A stretch of 64,000 nt of DNA from Flavobacteriales bacterium (GTDB taxonomy: Bacteria; Bacteroidota; Bacteroidia; Flavobacteriales_F; PHOS-HE28), in assembly GCA_020635725.1 (NCBI GenBank), contig JACJZF010000005.1:186001-250000 (forward strand), read 5' to 3'. Under the pieces are notes generated by a model, which made no database searches, was not told the DNA's origin, and worked only from the letters and a program-made list of their open reading frames with translations. The position numbers and the translations under genes are program-made. Positions within the stretch are counted from its first letter, which is position 1. Each line of letters begins with the position of its first letter. This document shows, piece after piece, positions 35,118-44,348 of this stretch.

Positions 35118-36644
35118 ATGCTTGCCACGCAGAAATCCCTCGCAGCCCTCGCGCTGTTGGCTCTACCCATCCTCACGTTCGCTCAGGAGAAGGAAAAGCC
35201 GAAGGAGAAACCGGACAGCAAGGTGGTGTACACCTATCCGGAGACGAGCGTCACCAAGCACACCATCACCATCCATGGCGAACGCATCGCCTACACCGCT
35301 ACCGTCGGTCATTTGCTCTTGCTGGATGAGAAGGGCGTGAAGCGCTCGCACAATTTCTACATCGCGTACACGCGCGACATGGTGGGTGATGCCGCCAAGC
35401 GCCCGATCACCTTCGCCTTCAATGGCGGTCCGGGTTCCAGCTCCGTGTGGTTGCACATGGGGGCCCTCGGGCCGAAGCGCGTGGTGATGAACGATGATGG
35501 TACCAGTGCGGGGCCTCCCTACACTGTGGTGGACAATATGCACTCCTTGCTCGATAAGACGGACCTGGTCTTCATCGACCCCATCGAGACCGGTTACAGC
35601 CGCCCAGCCGAGGATGTGGACAAGAAGGAGTTCACCGGCTACTCGGAGGACCTCCAGAGCGTTGGCGACTTCATCCACAAGTACGTCTCCGAGAACGGGC
35701 GTTGGGCTTCACCGAAGTTCCTGGCCGGCGAGAGCTACGGCACCACGCGCGCCGCAGGATTGTCCGGCTACCTGCAGGACCGCCATGGCATGTACCTGAA
35801 CGGCATCGTGCTCGTCTCCGCCGTGATGAACTTCCAGACCCTCTGGCCGAACGACGGCAACGACCTCCCCTACGCCCTCATCCTGCCCAGCCTCGCGGCT
35901 ACGGCCAGTTTCCATGGCAAACTCGACCAGAGCCGCTTCTCCACACAGGCCGCCCTGCTTGAGGAGGTGGAGCGCTTCGCGATGAACGAGTACACGCTCT
36001 TCCTGATGAAAGGCGACCGCACGACCAAGGAGGAACGCGAGGCGATGGCGAGGCGCTTGAGCGGATACCTGGGCATCGACGAAGGCTTCATTGAACGCAA
36101 CAACTTCCGCATCGGCACGGGGCTCTTCACCAAGGAATTGCTGCGCGACGAGAGCCGCACCATCGGTCGCTTCGACGGCACCATCAAAGGCATCGATCGC
36201 ACGGACGGCGGCGATGGATACGATTTCGACCCGAGCTACAACCTCACCGTCTTCGGTCCGTTCACCGTGGCCATCAACGATCACCTGAGGAACACGTTGA
36301 ACTACAAGAACAGCGACAAGGTCTACGAGATCCTCACCGGCAAGGTGCATCCGTGGAGCTACAAGGATGCCCAGAACCGCTACCTGACCAATGCGGAGAC
36401 ACTACGTGCGGCCATCCACAAGAACCCGCGGCTGCGCGTGCTCATCTGCAACGGCTACTTCGATCTCGCCACGCCCTACTTCGCCACGCGCTACACCGTG
36501 GACCACATGTTCCTCAACACGGAATACAGGGACAACATCACCATGACCTACTACCAGGGCGGGCATATGATGTACGCCATCAAGTCGGAACTGGAAAAGT
36601 TCACCAGCGATGTGCGGAAGTTCTACGGGGATGCGTTGAAATGA
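35118..36644 (+). CDS. Secreted serine carboxypeptidase, S10 family
   Basis: This 508-residue protein has a signal peptide (ending LPILTFAQ). The oxyanion/active-site motifs are FNGGPGSSSVWLHMGALGP and the catalytic S206 (AGESYGT), with D449 (GYFDLATPY) and H483 (QGGHMMY) completing the triad. S10 carboxypeptidases remove C-terminal residues, usually at acidic pH. It follows the PNGase F-like gene on the same strand with a 122-nt gap. Length and motif order are complete. Confidence 0.9.
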   Translation: MLATQKSLAALALLALPILTFAQEKEKPKEKPDSKVVYTYPETSVTKHTITIHGERIAYTATVGHLLLLDEKGVKRSHNFYIAYTRDMVGDAAKRPITFAFNGGPGSSSVWLHMGALGPKRVVMNDDGTSAGPPYTVVDNMHSLLDKTDLVFIDPIETGYSRPAEDVDKKEFTGYSEDLQSVGDFIHKYVSENGRWASPKFLAGESYGTTRAAGLSGYLQDRHGMYLNGIVLVSAVMNFQTLWPNDGNDLPYALILPSLAATASFHGKLDQSRFSTQAALLEEVERFAMNEYTLFLMKGDRTTKEEREAMARRLSGYLGIDEGFIERNNFRIGTGLFTKELLRDESRTIGRFDGTIKGIDRTDGGDGYDFDPSYNLTVFGPFTVAINDHLRNTLNYKNSDKVYEILTGKVHPWSYKDAQNRYLTNAETLRAAIHKNPRLRVLICNGYFDLATPYFATRYTVDHMFLNTEYRDNITMTYYQGGHMMYAIKSELEKFTSDVRKFYGDALK

Positions 36645-36732
36645 GCGGAACACGCCTTGCGCACAACCCCGCTTGCGCCGTCACGCCGCAGGTCGGGCGT
36701 GCGTGAGAACTACTGCACTGGCCATCCTACAG

Positions 36733-36862
36733 GTCATTCCGGAACGCGTGCGATGCGAAGGCAGCGAGGACCCGCGCATCCGGAAGCTCACGAATGCCTT
36801 AGACGCGGGGCATGTGTGAGACTCCGGGTCGCGGTTGCGGAGCCAACCTTGCCCGGAGTGAC
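36733..36862. repeat. Imperfect inverted repeat element in a 300-bp gene-poor gap
   Basis: The gap from 36645 to 36944 contains no convincing gene. Its centre is bounded by GTCATTCCGG on the left and CCGGAGTGAC on the right, with further partial complementarity inside. This is the form of common dispersed intergenic palindromes. The rest of the gap shows nothing recognisable. Confidence 0.45.
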
Positions 36863-36944
36863 GCACGAGATGAGGAGCGTCTCACGATCTGTGATACCAT
36901 GGTGTAGGGTCCTGGCGAATGCACGGAGCCGCGCAATCAGAGTA

Positions 36945-37421
36945 TCAATCCAGCCATGACCGCTTAGTCGCCCGCTCAAGGCACTCTTGCCTGATGTGGG
37001 CAGCGCAATCGACTGAGTCCATAGTGTAGACCGTATCAAGCACCCATTCGCGAACGCCCCCGTGGTGTGAACAAGCACCACTTCCTGTTGCCCGACTGAT
37101 TCGACCATCTCTGCAAACCGCTCCGATTCGATAGACCTTTTTCGACTCGTTGATGCAACGCTCAATCCGCACGCCCGTCAATCCTTCTTCCACACATCCC
37201 CTATAGAGCAAGCCCACAGGCGTCAATCCACCGACACATCGCCAGATCAACCAGCCTAAACCGACCGCAAGAGCAATCAACTTGGGAAGATCACCAAGCC
37301 GAGCCGTCCGACGCCGAACTTCTTCACGTTCGGCATAACGTCTTTGAACTTCTTCCTGTTCTTTCCTGCGTTGCCAGTATTTCCGCTTGGCGTAATAGCT
37401 CTTCGGGTATACTCGGCTCAC
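36945..37421 (-). CDS. Small membrane protein with DUF3761-like motif
   Basis: This 158-residue protein has a strongly basic N-terminus (YAKRKYWQRRKEQEEVQRR), one hydrophobic helix near 50-62 (LPKLIALAVGLGWLIWR) and a C-terminal part with CRDGRISRATGSGACSHHGG. CSHHGGV is the signature of DUF3761-type domains, found in small exported or nuclease-associated proteins of unknown role. Codon use is less GC-biased than in neighbouring genes, suggesting recent arrival or weak selection. No promoter box stands out. Confidence 0.6.
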   Translation of the reverse strand: MSRVYPKSYYAKRKYWQRRKEQEEVQRRYAEREEVRRRTARLGDLPKLIALAVGLGWLIWRCVGGLTPVGLLYRGCVEEGLTGVRIERCINESKKVYRIGAVCRDGRISRATGSGACSHHGGVREWVLDTVYTMDSVDCAAHIRQECLERATKRSWLD

Positions 37422-37512
37422 GGTTCGACTTTCTCAGCAAAGTAAGTGCTGGGGCTGTGGAAAACTGATCCCCGCTCCTCCCCCTCCCGCCGGTAGTTTC
37501 GCGCTCCTGGCC

Positions 37513-40500
37513 ATGAAGTTCAGTCACCTCCACGTCCACACCCAGTTCTCGCTCCTCGATGGCGCCGCCGCCATCCCCTCATTGTACAAGAAGGCCGCGA
37601 AGGACGGCCAACCTGCCGTGGCCATCACCGACCACGGCAACATGTTCGGGGTCTTCAAGTTCGTGGCCGAGGCCGGCAAGCACAAGAACGAGGACGGCAC
37701 ACCCAAGGTGAAGCCCATCGTGGGCTGCGAGTTCTATCTGGTGGCCGACCGGCACAAGAAGCAGTTCACCCGAGAGGACAAGGACCAGCGCTTCCACCAG
37801 CTGCTGCTGGCCAAGAACGCGCAGGGCTACCGGAACCTGAGCAAGCTCTGCTCGCTGGGCTACATCGAGGGCTTCTACAGCAAGTACCCGCGGATCGACA
37901 AGGAGCTGATCCTGCAATACCACGAAGGGCTTATCGCCACCACGTGCTGCCTGGCCGCGAGCGTACCGCGCACGATCCTGCGCAAGGGCGAGGCCGAGGG
38001 CGAGAAGGAATTCAAGTGGTGGCTCGACCTCTTCGGCGAGGACTACTACATTGAGCTGCAGCGCCACGGCATCCCCGAGCAGGAACAGGTGAACGCGCTG
38101 CTGGTGAAGTGGGCCGCGAAGTACAACGTGCCCATCATCGCCAGCAACGACAGCCACTATGTCGATCAGGCGGACAGCAACGCGCACGACATCCTGCTGT
38201 GCATCAACACCGGCGAGAAGCAGAGCACGCCTAGCGCCAAGGAGTTCGACGACGAGGAAGGCAAGCCCAAGGGAACACGCTTCGCCTTTTTCAATGATGA
38301 GTTCTTCTTCAAGACCACGGCGCAGATGGCCGAGGTCTTCAAGGACCTGCCCGAGGCGCTGGACAACACGCAGCTGATCGTCGACAAGGTGGAGACGCTG
38401 AAGCTGAAGAAGGACATCCTGTTGCCGAACTACCAGTTGCCCGAAGGCTTCTCCGACCAGGACGAGTACCTGAAGCACCTGACATACGAAGGCGCGATCA
38501 AGCGCTGGCTCGGCGAAGGCAACGGCGGCATCGATTCATTGGATGACAAGGTGAAGGAGCGCCTGGACTTCGAGCTCTTCACCATCCGGACGATGGGCTT
38601 CGCGGGCTACTTCCTCATCGTGCAGGACTTCATCAACCACGGCCGCGACATCGGCGTGCTGATCGGTCCCGGCCGCGGATCAGCGGCGGGCAGCGCGGTG
38701 GCCTATTGCATCGGCATCACCAACATCGACCCGATCAAGTACGACCTGCTCTTCGAGCGATTCCTCAATCCGGACCGCAAGAGCATGCCCGATATCGACA
38801 CCGACTTCGACGATGAGGGCCGCCAGAAGGTGATTGACTACGTGGTGGAGAAATACGGCCAGAACCAAGTGGCGCAGATCGTCACCTACGGCAGCATGGC
38901 AGCCAAGAGCAGCATCCGCGACGTGAGCCGGGTGATGGACCTGCCGCTGAACGAGGCCGACCGGCTGGCGAAGCTGGTGCCTGAGCGCCCCGGCATTGAG
39001 CTGGGCCGCGTGCTGCATGCGCCGTTGGATGGCGAGGGCAGCTTGAAGGCGAAGGAGAACCTGAACAGCGACGAGATCGTCGGCGTGAAGCAGCTGCGCG
39101 AGATCCTCGAGGGCGGGGAACTCACCGCCGATGTGCTGCGCGAAGCAGAGAAGGTCGAAGGCAGCGTGCGCGGCACGGGCGTCCACGCGGCGGGCATCAT
39201 CATCGCTCCGAAGGACCTCACCGAGATCCTGCCGGTGTGCACCAGCAAGGAATCGACCCTGCTGCTCACGCAATACGACGGCAAGGTGGTGGAGGATGCC
39301 GGGGTGATCAAGATGGACTTCCTCGGGCTGAAGACGCTCACCATCATCCGCGACGCGCTGCGGATGATCGATGCCAACCACGGCATCCGCATCGACATCG
39401 ACGGCATACCCCTCGACGACCCGAAGACCTACGCCCTCTACCAGCGCGCCGAGACCAATGGCACCTTCCAGTTCGAGAGCGCCGGCATGCAGAAGTACCT
39501 GCGCGAGCTGAAGGCCGACCAATTCGCGGACCTCATCGCGATGAACGCGCTGTACCGTCCAGGTCCGCTGGAGTACATCCCCAACTTCATCCGCCGCAAG
39601 CACGGGCAGGAGAAGATCGTGTACGACCTCCCCGAGATGGAGGAATACCTGCACGAGACCTACGGCATCACGGTGTACCAGGAGCAGGTGATGCTCCTCT
39701 CCCAGAAGCTCGCGGGCTTCAGCAAAGGCGACGCCGACGTGCTGCGGAAGGCGATGGGCAAGAAGGACCGCGCCACGCTGGACAAGATGAAGGGCAAGTT
39801 CCTCGAAGGCACCGCCGCCAAGGGACTCGATGCCAAGGTGTGCGAGAAGATCTGGACCGATTGGGAGGCCTTCGCGCAATACGCCTTCAACAAGAGCCAT
39901 AGCACCTGCTACGCCTTCGTGGCCTACCAGACCGCCTGGCTCAAGGCGAATTACCCGCCGGAGTTCATGGCCAGCGTGCTCACGCATTCGCAGAGCAGCA
40001 TCGACAAGGTCACCTTCTTCATGGAGGAATGCCGCCGCATGGGCATCAAGGTGCTGGGCCCTGACGTGAACGAGAGCCTCTTCGCATTCAGCGTGAACAG
40101 GAAAGGCGAGGTCCGCTTCGGGCTCGGTGCCGTGAAGGGCGTGGGCGAGAACGCCGTGCAGGCGATCGTGGAGGAGCGCACCGAGAATGGCCCCTTCACC
40201 GACATCTTCGACCTGATGCGCCGCGTGGATCTCCGCGCCGCGAACCGCAAAGCGCTGGAGAGCCTGGCATATGCCGGCGCTTTCGATTCGCTGGGCGTTC
40301 AGCGCGCGGCCTTCTTCCACAGCGCCGGCGAGGGCAAGCCCACCTGGATCGAGACCCTCGCACGCTATGGCCAGCAGCACAAGGACAACGCCGACAGCGC
40401 CCAGGTGAGCATGTTCGGCGACGCGGCCGAAGGAGCAGGCATCCCGGAGCCCGCCGTGCCGCAGATCGATGGCTGGAGCGCGCTCGAGAAGCTGCATTTC

Positions 40501-41130
40501 GAAAAAGAGGTCATCGGCTTCTACCTCAGCGGTCACCCGCTCGATGACCATCGCCTGGAGATCAAGCACCTCTGCCATCACAACCTCTCCCAGCTATCCG
40601 ATCTGAAGGCGCTGGAGGGGCGCGATGTCACCTTCGCAGGCATCGTCACCAAGGCCGAGCACCGCATCGCGAAGAGCGGCAAGCCCTTCGGCAGCTTCAG
40701 TCTGGAGGACCACCACGGCAGCCACGACTTCATGCTCTTCAGCGAGGACTACATGCGCTTCAAGCTCTACCTGCAGCAGGGCACGCTCCTCTTCGTACGG
40801 GGCCGCGCCAGCGCACGCACCTGGGGGCGCGATGAGGGCCAGATGGAGTTCAAGATCGGCAGCATGGAGCTGCTGAGCGATGTGCGCGAGAAGCACCTCA
40901 ACCGCATCACCCTGATGCTGGACGCCGATCGCGCCACGGACGAACTGGTGAAGGAGCTTGGGATGCTGATGAAGGCCAATCCCGGTCCGTGCAAGGTGGT
41001 GGTGCAGCTGGTGAGCAAGGAGGAGAACATGGCCGTAGACCTGCCCAGCAAGGGTATCGCGGTGGCCATCTCCGAGGAACTCGTGCGCGGGCTCGATGGG
41101 ATTGCTGAGCTCAGCTATACCCTGAACTGA
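37513..41130 (+). CDS. dnaE: DNA polymerase III alpha subunit
   Basis: This 1205-residue C-family polymerase starts with a PHP domain (FSHLHVHTQFSLLDGAAAIP, AITDHGNMFGVFKF). It has catalytic aspartates in PDIDTDFDD (D427, D429), the GPGRGSAAGSAVAYCIGI segment at about 392, a helix-hairpin-helix region (FNKSHSTCYAFVAYQTAWLK and following) and a C-terminal OB fold (VTFAGIVTKAEHRIAKSGKP). It synthesises chromosomal DNA within the replisome. Length matches DnaE1. TAGTTTCG ends 10 nt before the ATG. Confidence 0.96.
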   Translation: MKFSHLHVHTQFSLLDGAAAIPSLYKKAAKDGQPAVAITDHGNMFGVFKFVAEAGKHKNEDGTPKVKPIVGCEFYLVADRHKKQFTREDKDQRFHQLLLAKNAQGYRNLSKLCSLGYIEGFYSKYPRIDKELILQYHEGLIATTCCLAASVPRTILRKGEAEGEKEFKWWLDLFGEDYYIELQRHGIPEQEQVNALLVKWAAKYNVPIIASNDSHYVDQADSNAHDILLCINTGEKQSTPSAKEFDDEEGKPKGTRFAFFNDEFFFKTTAQMAEVFKDLPEALDNTQLIVDKVETLKLKKDILLPNYQLPEGFSDQDEYLKHLTYEGAIKRWLGEGNGGIDSLDDKVKERLDFELFTIRTMGFAGYFLIVQDFINHGRDIGVLIGPGRGSAAGSAVAYCIGITNIDPIKYDLLFERFLNPDRKSMPDIDTDFDDEGRQKVIDYVVEKYGQNQVAQIVTYGSMAAKSSIRDVSRVMDLPLNEADRLAKLVPERPGIELGRVLHAPLDGEGSLKAKENLNSDEIVGVKQLREILEGGELTADVLREAEKVEGSVRGTGVHAAGIIIAPKDLTEILPVCTSKESTLLLTQYDGKVVEDAGVIKMDFLGLKTLTIIRDALRMIDANHGIRIDIDGIPLDDPKTYALYQRAETNGTFQFESAGMQKYLRELKADQFADLIAMNALYRPGPLEYIPNFIRRKHGQEKIVYDLPEMEEYLHETYGITVYQEQVMLLSQKLAGFSKGDADVLRKAMGKKDRATLDKMKGKFLEGTAAKGLDAKVCEKIWTDWEAFAQYAFNKSHSTCYAFVAYQTAWLKANYPPEFMASVLTHSQSSIDKVTFFMEECRRMGIKVLGPDVNESLFAFSVNRKGEVRFGLGAVKGVGENAVQAIVEERTENGPFTDIFDLMRRVDLRAANRKALESLAYAGAFDSLGVQRAAFFHSAGEGKPTWIETLARYGQQHKDNADSAQVSMFGDAAEGAGIPEPAVPQIDGWSALEKLHFEKEVIGFYLSGHPLDDHRLEIKHLCHHNLSQLSDLKALEGRDVTFAGIVTKAEHRIAKSGKPFGSFSLEDHHGSHDFMLFSEDYMRFKLYLQQGTLLFVRGRASARTWGRDEGQMEFKIGSMELLSDVREKHLNRITLMLDADRATDELVKELGMLMKANPGPCKVVVQLVSKEENMAVDLPSKGIAVAISEELVRGLDGIAELSYTLN

Positions 41131-41177
41131 CAGAACGGCGTGGAATTCTCCCTGGCAAGGAAGTGGTAAGACAGGGG

Positions 41178-41185
41178 TAACTTTG
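41178..41185 (+). promoter_or_regulatory. Promoter (-7 box) of trxA
   Basis: TAACTTTG fully matches TAnnTTTG. The resulting leader would be about 75-80 nt, A-rich near the start codon. The -33 position reads CTGG rather than TTTG. Confidence 0.55.
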
Positions 41186-41267
41186 GCTCCCTGGCCCAGC
41201 AGTCAGGAATCAGACCGGAGACGACCAACAGCAGATAACCAGCAGCGCGAAGAGCGCACCCAATACA

Positions 41268-41588
41268 ATGGCACTCGAATTCACTGACAGCAACTTCGAA
41301 GAACTCGTTCTCAAGAGCGACAAGCCCGTGATGGTGGACTTCTGGGCGGAATGGTGCGGCCCCTGCCGCATGGTGGGCCCCGTGGTGGAGGAACTCGGCA
41401 AGGAATACGACGGCCAGGCCGTGGTGGGCAAGCTCAATGTGGACACCAACCCCGGCATCAGCATGAAGTACGGCATCCGCAGCATCCCCACCATCCTGTT
41501 CTTCAAGAACGGCGAGGTGGTGGACCGGAGCGTAGGCGCCGTGCCCAAGGGCCAATTGCTCCAGAAGCTCCAAGGCCAGCTCGCCTGA
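41268..41588 (+). CDS. trxA: Thioredoxin
   Basis: This 106-residue protein has a canonical active site WCGPC (C30, C33), with the buried aspartate in MVDFWAEW and the cis-proline in RSIPTILFF. It is a cytoplasmic dithiol reductant for ribonucleotide reductase, peroxiredoxins and others. It has its own promoter 83 nt upstream and is followed by a hairpin that separates it from the DUF58 gene. Confidence 0.95.
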   Translation: MALEFTDSNFEELVLKSDKPVMVDFWAEWCGPCRMVGPVVEELGKEYDGQAVVGKLNVDTNPGISMKYGIRSIPTILFFKNGEVVDRSVGAVPKGQLLQKLQGQLA

Positions 41589-41609
41589 TCGCATCAGCGT
41601 AACGAACGG

Positions 41610-41632
41610 AAGCCTCGGCCTGGCCGGGGCTT
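41610..41632 (+). terminator. Hairpin after trxA
   Basis: The stem AAGCCTCGG with CCGGGGCTT (one T-G pair) around CCTGG is followed by TTCCCGTTCTTT, a plausible but weak intrinsic terminator. Confidence 0.5.
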
Positions 41633-41677
41633 TCCCGTTCTTTGCCGGACGGCCAACGAACCCGCGTCGTTTCGAAC

Positions 41678-42601
41678 ATGCCCATCCAACAGGAACAGAT
41701 ACAGGCGCTCAGCGCGCTGGAGTTCAAGGCGCGCCAGGTGGTGGAAGGTTTCCTCGCCGGCCTGCACAAGAGCCCCTTCCACGGCTTCAGCGTGGAATTC
41801 GCCGAGCACAGGGCCTACAACAGCGGTGAGAGCACGCGTCACATCGACTGGAAGCTCTTCGCCCGCACGGACAAGCTCTTCGTGAAGCGCTACGAGGAGG
41901 AGACCAACCTGCGCTGCGAGCTCGTGCTCGATGCTTCCTCCTCGATGTACTACCCGGCGAAGGCCGACGCGCAGGAGTTCACCAAGGTGGAATTCGCCGC
42001 CCATGCCGCGGCCGCTTTCATCCAGCTGCTGCGAAAACAGCGCGATGCCGTCGGGCTAACGGTATTCAGCGAGCAGGTTCGGCTGGCCGAACGGGCACGC
42101 AGCCATGCGGTGCACCTGCGCCACCTGATGACCGAGCTGGAGGCGCTCCTGGCGGCCGAGGCGCCCAGCCGCGGCCAGCGAACGGGTCTCGTGGAGGCGC
42201 TGCACGACATCGCCCAGCGCGCGCACCGTCGCAGCCTGGTGGTGATCCTGAGCGACATGCTCGACGATGCCGACCGGGAGGCCGAGGTCTTCGATGCCCT
42301 TCAGCACCTGCGCTTCAACAAGCACGACATCATCCTCTTTCATGTGGTGGACCGCCGGCACGAATTGGAGCTGGACTTGAAGGACCGCCCCTACACCTTC
42401 GTGGATGTGGAGACCGGCGAGCAGGTGAAGGCCCACCCTGCGGAGATCCGCGAGGCATACAGGGCCGCGTTGGCTGAGCGTTGGCATCGGCTGAAGCTCA
42501 AGTGCGGGAAGTACCGGATCGACCTGGTGGAGGCGGACATCAACGCCGGATTCGCCCCGGTGCTGCAGGGTTTCCTGACGAAACGGGCCCGATTGTACTG
42601 A
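41678..42601 (+). CDS. DUF58 protein (MoxR-associated, vWA-like)
   Basis: This 307-residue cytoplasmic protein has the DUF58 core GFSVEFAEHRAYNSGESTRH and IDWKLFARTDKLFVKRYEEE, then a vWA-like domain with a MIDAS-type DASSSMYY motif (LVLDASSSM). Members are usually encoded with a MoxR ATPase that acts as a chaperone; no moxR gene is visible here. The ATG at 41678 is preferred; an in-frame TTG at 41642 adds an uncharacteristic stretch. tRNA-Asp follows after 67 nt with its own promoter. Confidence 0.85.
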   Translation: MPIQQEQIQALSALEFKARQVVEGFLAGLHKSPFHGFSVEFAEHRAYNSGESTRHIDWKLFARTDKLFVKRYEEETNLRCELVLDASSSMYYPAKADAQEFTKVEFAAHAAAAFIQLLRKQRDAVGLTVFSEQVRLAERARSHAVHLRHLMTELEALLAAEAPSRGQRTGLVEALHDIAQRAHRRSLVVILSDMLDDADREAEVFDALQHLRFNKHDIILFHVVDRRHELELDLKDRPYTFVDVETGEQVKAHPAEIREAYRAALAERWHRLKLKCGKYRIDLVEADINAGFAPVLQGFLTKRARLY

Positions 42602-42607
42602 CAACCA

Positions 42608-42638
42608 TTTGCAGGATGGCGCGATGCGTTTACATTTG
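42608..42638 (+). promoter_or_regulatory. Consensus Bacteroidota promoter of tRNA-Asp
   Basis: TTTG (42608-42611), a 19-nt spacer and TACATTTG (42631-42638) match the phylum consensus in both boxes and spacing. The tRNA starts 30 nt downstream. Confidence 0.85.
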
Positions 42639-42668
42639 CGCCCGCTCCGTTGAAAAACGGGGCTGAAC

Positions 42669-42742
42669 GGACCGGTAGTTCAGCTGGTTAGAATGCCGCC
42701 CTGTCACGGCGGAGGTCGCGGGTTCGAGTCCCGTCCGGTCCG
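42669..42742 (+). tRNA. tRNA-Asp (anticodon GTC)
   Basis: This 74-nt cloverleaf has acceptor GGACCGG pairing with CCGGTCC, a D-arm with GGTTAGAAT, an anticodon stem CCGCC/GGCGG holding the loop CTGTCAC (anticodon GTC), and a T-arm with GGTTCGAGTC. The discriminator base is G, as expected for Asp. CCA is not encoded. A promoter and a terminator frame it, so it is a single-gene transcript. Confidence 0.97.
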
Positions 42743-42745
42743 CAA

Positions 42746-42777
42746 GAGAGCCCGTCAACAGACGGGCTCTCTTTTTT
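42746..42777 (+). terminator. Intrinsic terminator of tRNA-Asp
   Basis: An 11-bp perfect stem (GAGAGCCCGTC with GACGGGCTCTC), AACA loop and six T residues begin 3 nt after the tRNA. Confidence 0.93.
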
Positions 42778-42877
42778 CCTGATCGAGCGACCTGTTCTTT
42801 TGGTCTCCGACCCCTGCCGGCGACTCAGCGCCGCTGAGCCCTCCACCCTGGTCCTAGGGGGAAAGGCTCCGAACCTC

Positions 42878-42885
42878 CATATTTG
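42878..42885 (+). promoter_or_regulatory. Candidate -7 box, possibly leaderless start (SGNH gene)
   Basis: CATATTTG ends 5 nt before the ATG at 42891. Confidence 0.4.
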
Positions 42886-42890
42886 ACTGC

Positions 42891-44111
42891 ATGGCACGCA
42901 GCAGTCCGCACAAGCGATTCTGGCTGATCTGGACTGCTATAGCCCTGCTCCTGCTGGCGGCGCATGTTGTCGCGGACCGTTTCTCCGGGCCTGAACCGGA
43001 TCGATGGCTCTATTACACCAGGGCCGGGATCTACGCCCTTGGATTCCTTGCCTTGGCCGTGCTCTCGGCTCGCATCGACCGCCGGATGCTCCCGCAGCTC
43101 TTCATTCTGCTCGCGCTGCTCGGCCTCACCGACCTCGTGTTCTATTTCGTCCGAGGGCGTCCTGCGATCGAGCATCCGAGGTATGTGCTCCCTGATTATC
43201 CGCAGGACCATCCCGGCTACCATCTGGGCGAGTTGCCGCCCGCCAACGCGGTGCAGTCCGACTTGAAGATGAAGGATGGTGACACCCTCTATTACGCGAG
43301 ATACACCATCGATGACCACTTCCGACGAACGACGCCTGGGCACGACAGCTCGTGCACGCAACACGCCCTGTTCTTCGGGTGCTCGGTGTGCTTCGGGCAG
43401 TGGATGAGCGATGACCAGACCATGCCTGCCTACTATCAGCAGATGAGCACCGCAATCAACTCCTACAACTATGCCTATCCAGGCTGGAGCACCGAACAGA
43501 TGCTGGCGCGCTTCGAATACGAGGACCTTTCACAACAGGTGCCGGAGCAACAAGGGGTTTGCGTGTACACCTTCATCTGGTCGCATATCTACCGGAGTAT
43601 CGGCGATATGCGCACCTATTGCAGCTGGGGGTTCCAGCACCCTTACTATGAACTCGTGGCTGGCGAGGCGCGTCGGAACAAGCGATTCAAGGATGGCAGG
43701 CCGATCCGGTCAACGCTCTATGAACTGCTCTGGCGCTCGAACATCGTGCGGTACTTCGACCTGAACCTGCCGCTATCCTTGGATGAAAAGGATCTGGAAC
43801 TGAACGTGGCCATTGTCCGGGGCGCCAAGCGTCATTACCTCGACCAATTCCCTCAAGGCCGGTTCGTGGTCTTCTGGGCCTATGACTGGCCTTGGTCGGG
43901 GGATGAGGCGATGCAGGAGCGCTTTCTGAAGCTGCTCAAGGAGTCGGACATCGACTTCATCGACGGCCGTCGCCCGGACCGGATGGACACAACCCATGTG
44001 CTCTTTGGCGACGGGCACCCGACCGCACTGGCCCACCGCGAAATGGCTCAATGGTTGGCGGCGGGTCTGGATAGCCTTGGATTCGGCGTTGGGCCATCGC
44101 CGTCCGAGTGA
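42891..44111 (+). CDS. Membrane-anchored SGNH/GDSL-like hydrolase
   Basis: This 406-residue protein has two or three N-terminal membrane helices (FWLIWTAIALLLLAAHVV, YALGFLALAVLS, LFILLALLGLTDLVFYFV), then an extracytoplasmic SGNH-type domain. FFGCSVCFG is the block I nucleophile motif (serine after G-C), and FGDGHPTALAHREMAQWL supplies the C-terminal Asp-x-His. Such proteins often act as acyl- or acetyl-transferases or esterases on envelope glycans. The substrate is not deducible. It stands alone downstream of the tRNA terminator. Confidence 0.7.
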   Translation: MARSSPHKRFWLIWTAIALLLLAAHVVADRFSGPEPDRWLYYTRAGIYALGFLALAVLSARIDRRMLPQLFILLALLGLTDLVFYFVRGRPAIEHPRYVLPDYPQDHPGYHLGELPPANAVQSDLKMKDGDTLYYARYTIDDHFRRTTPGHDSSCTQHALFFGCSVCFGQWMSDDQTMPAYYQQMSTAINSYNYAYPGWSTEQMLARFEYEDLSQQVPEQQGVCVYTFIWSHIYRSIGDMRTYCSWGFQHPYYELVAGEARRNKRFKDGRPIRSTLYELLWRSNIVRYFDLNLPLSLDEKDLELNVAIVRGAKRHYLDQFPQGRFVVFWAYDWPWSGDEAMQERFLKLLKESDIDFIDGRRPDRMDTTHVLFGDGHPTALAHREMAQWLAAGLDSLGFGVGPSPSE

Positions 44112-44324
44112 ACGCCATTCGAAGCGGCACATCCTGGTAGACATCTTCTTTCATATGCGTCATGGGCAATTGAGCAAGAACTCAGGTCTCCCTCGCCCAG
44201 GACAGGTTCCCCTACTGGCCTTAGCACGTGGGACCGTAGTTGCGGGCAGGAGGACAGCCCTGCTCGGCGCCCCTAGAAGTGGTCTTATCGCCGCGACAAC
44301 TGGTTCAATCCACGCACATATTCA

Positions 44325-44348
44325 ATATTTCAATAAGTATTGAAATAT
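44325..44348. promoter_or_regulatory. Palindromic operator overlapping the gbsR-like promoter
   Basis: Perfect inverted repeat: ATATTTCAATA, two bases, TATTGAAATAT. It covers the -33 TTG (44340-44342) of the promoter below and has core TTTCA-N8-TGAAA. Its position is that expected of an autorepression site for the adjacent winged-helix regulator. Confidence 0.75.

Noticed and set aside
38680..40581. 633-codon minus-strand open frame
   Set aside because: It is antisense to dnaE, with low-complexity composition and no recognisable motif.
42688..42897. Minus-strand open frame across the tRNA
   Set aside because: It is antisense to tRNA-Asp and its terminator; its apparent protein is a known type of tRNA-derived artefact.
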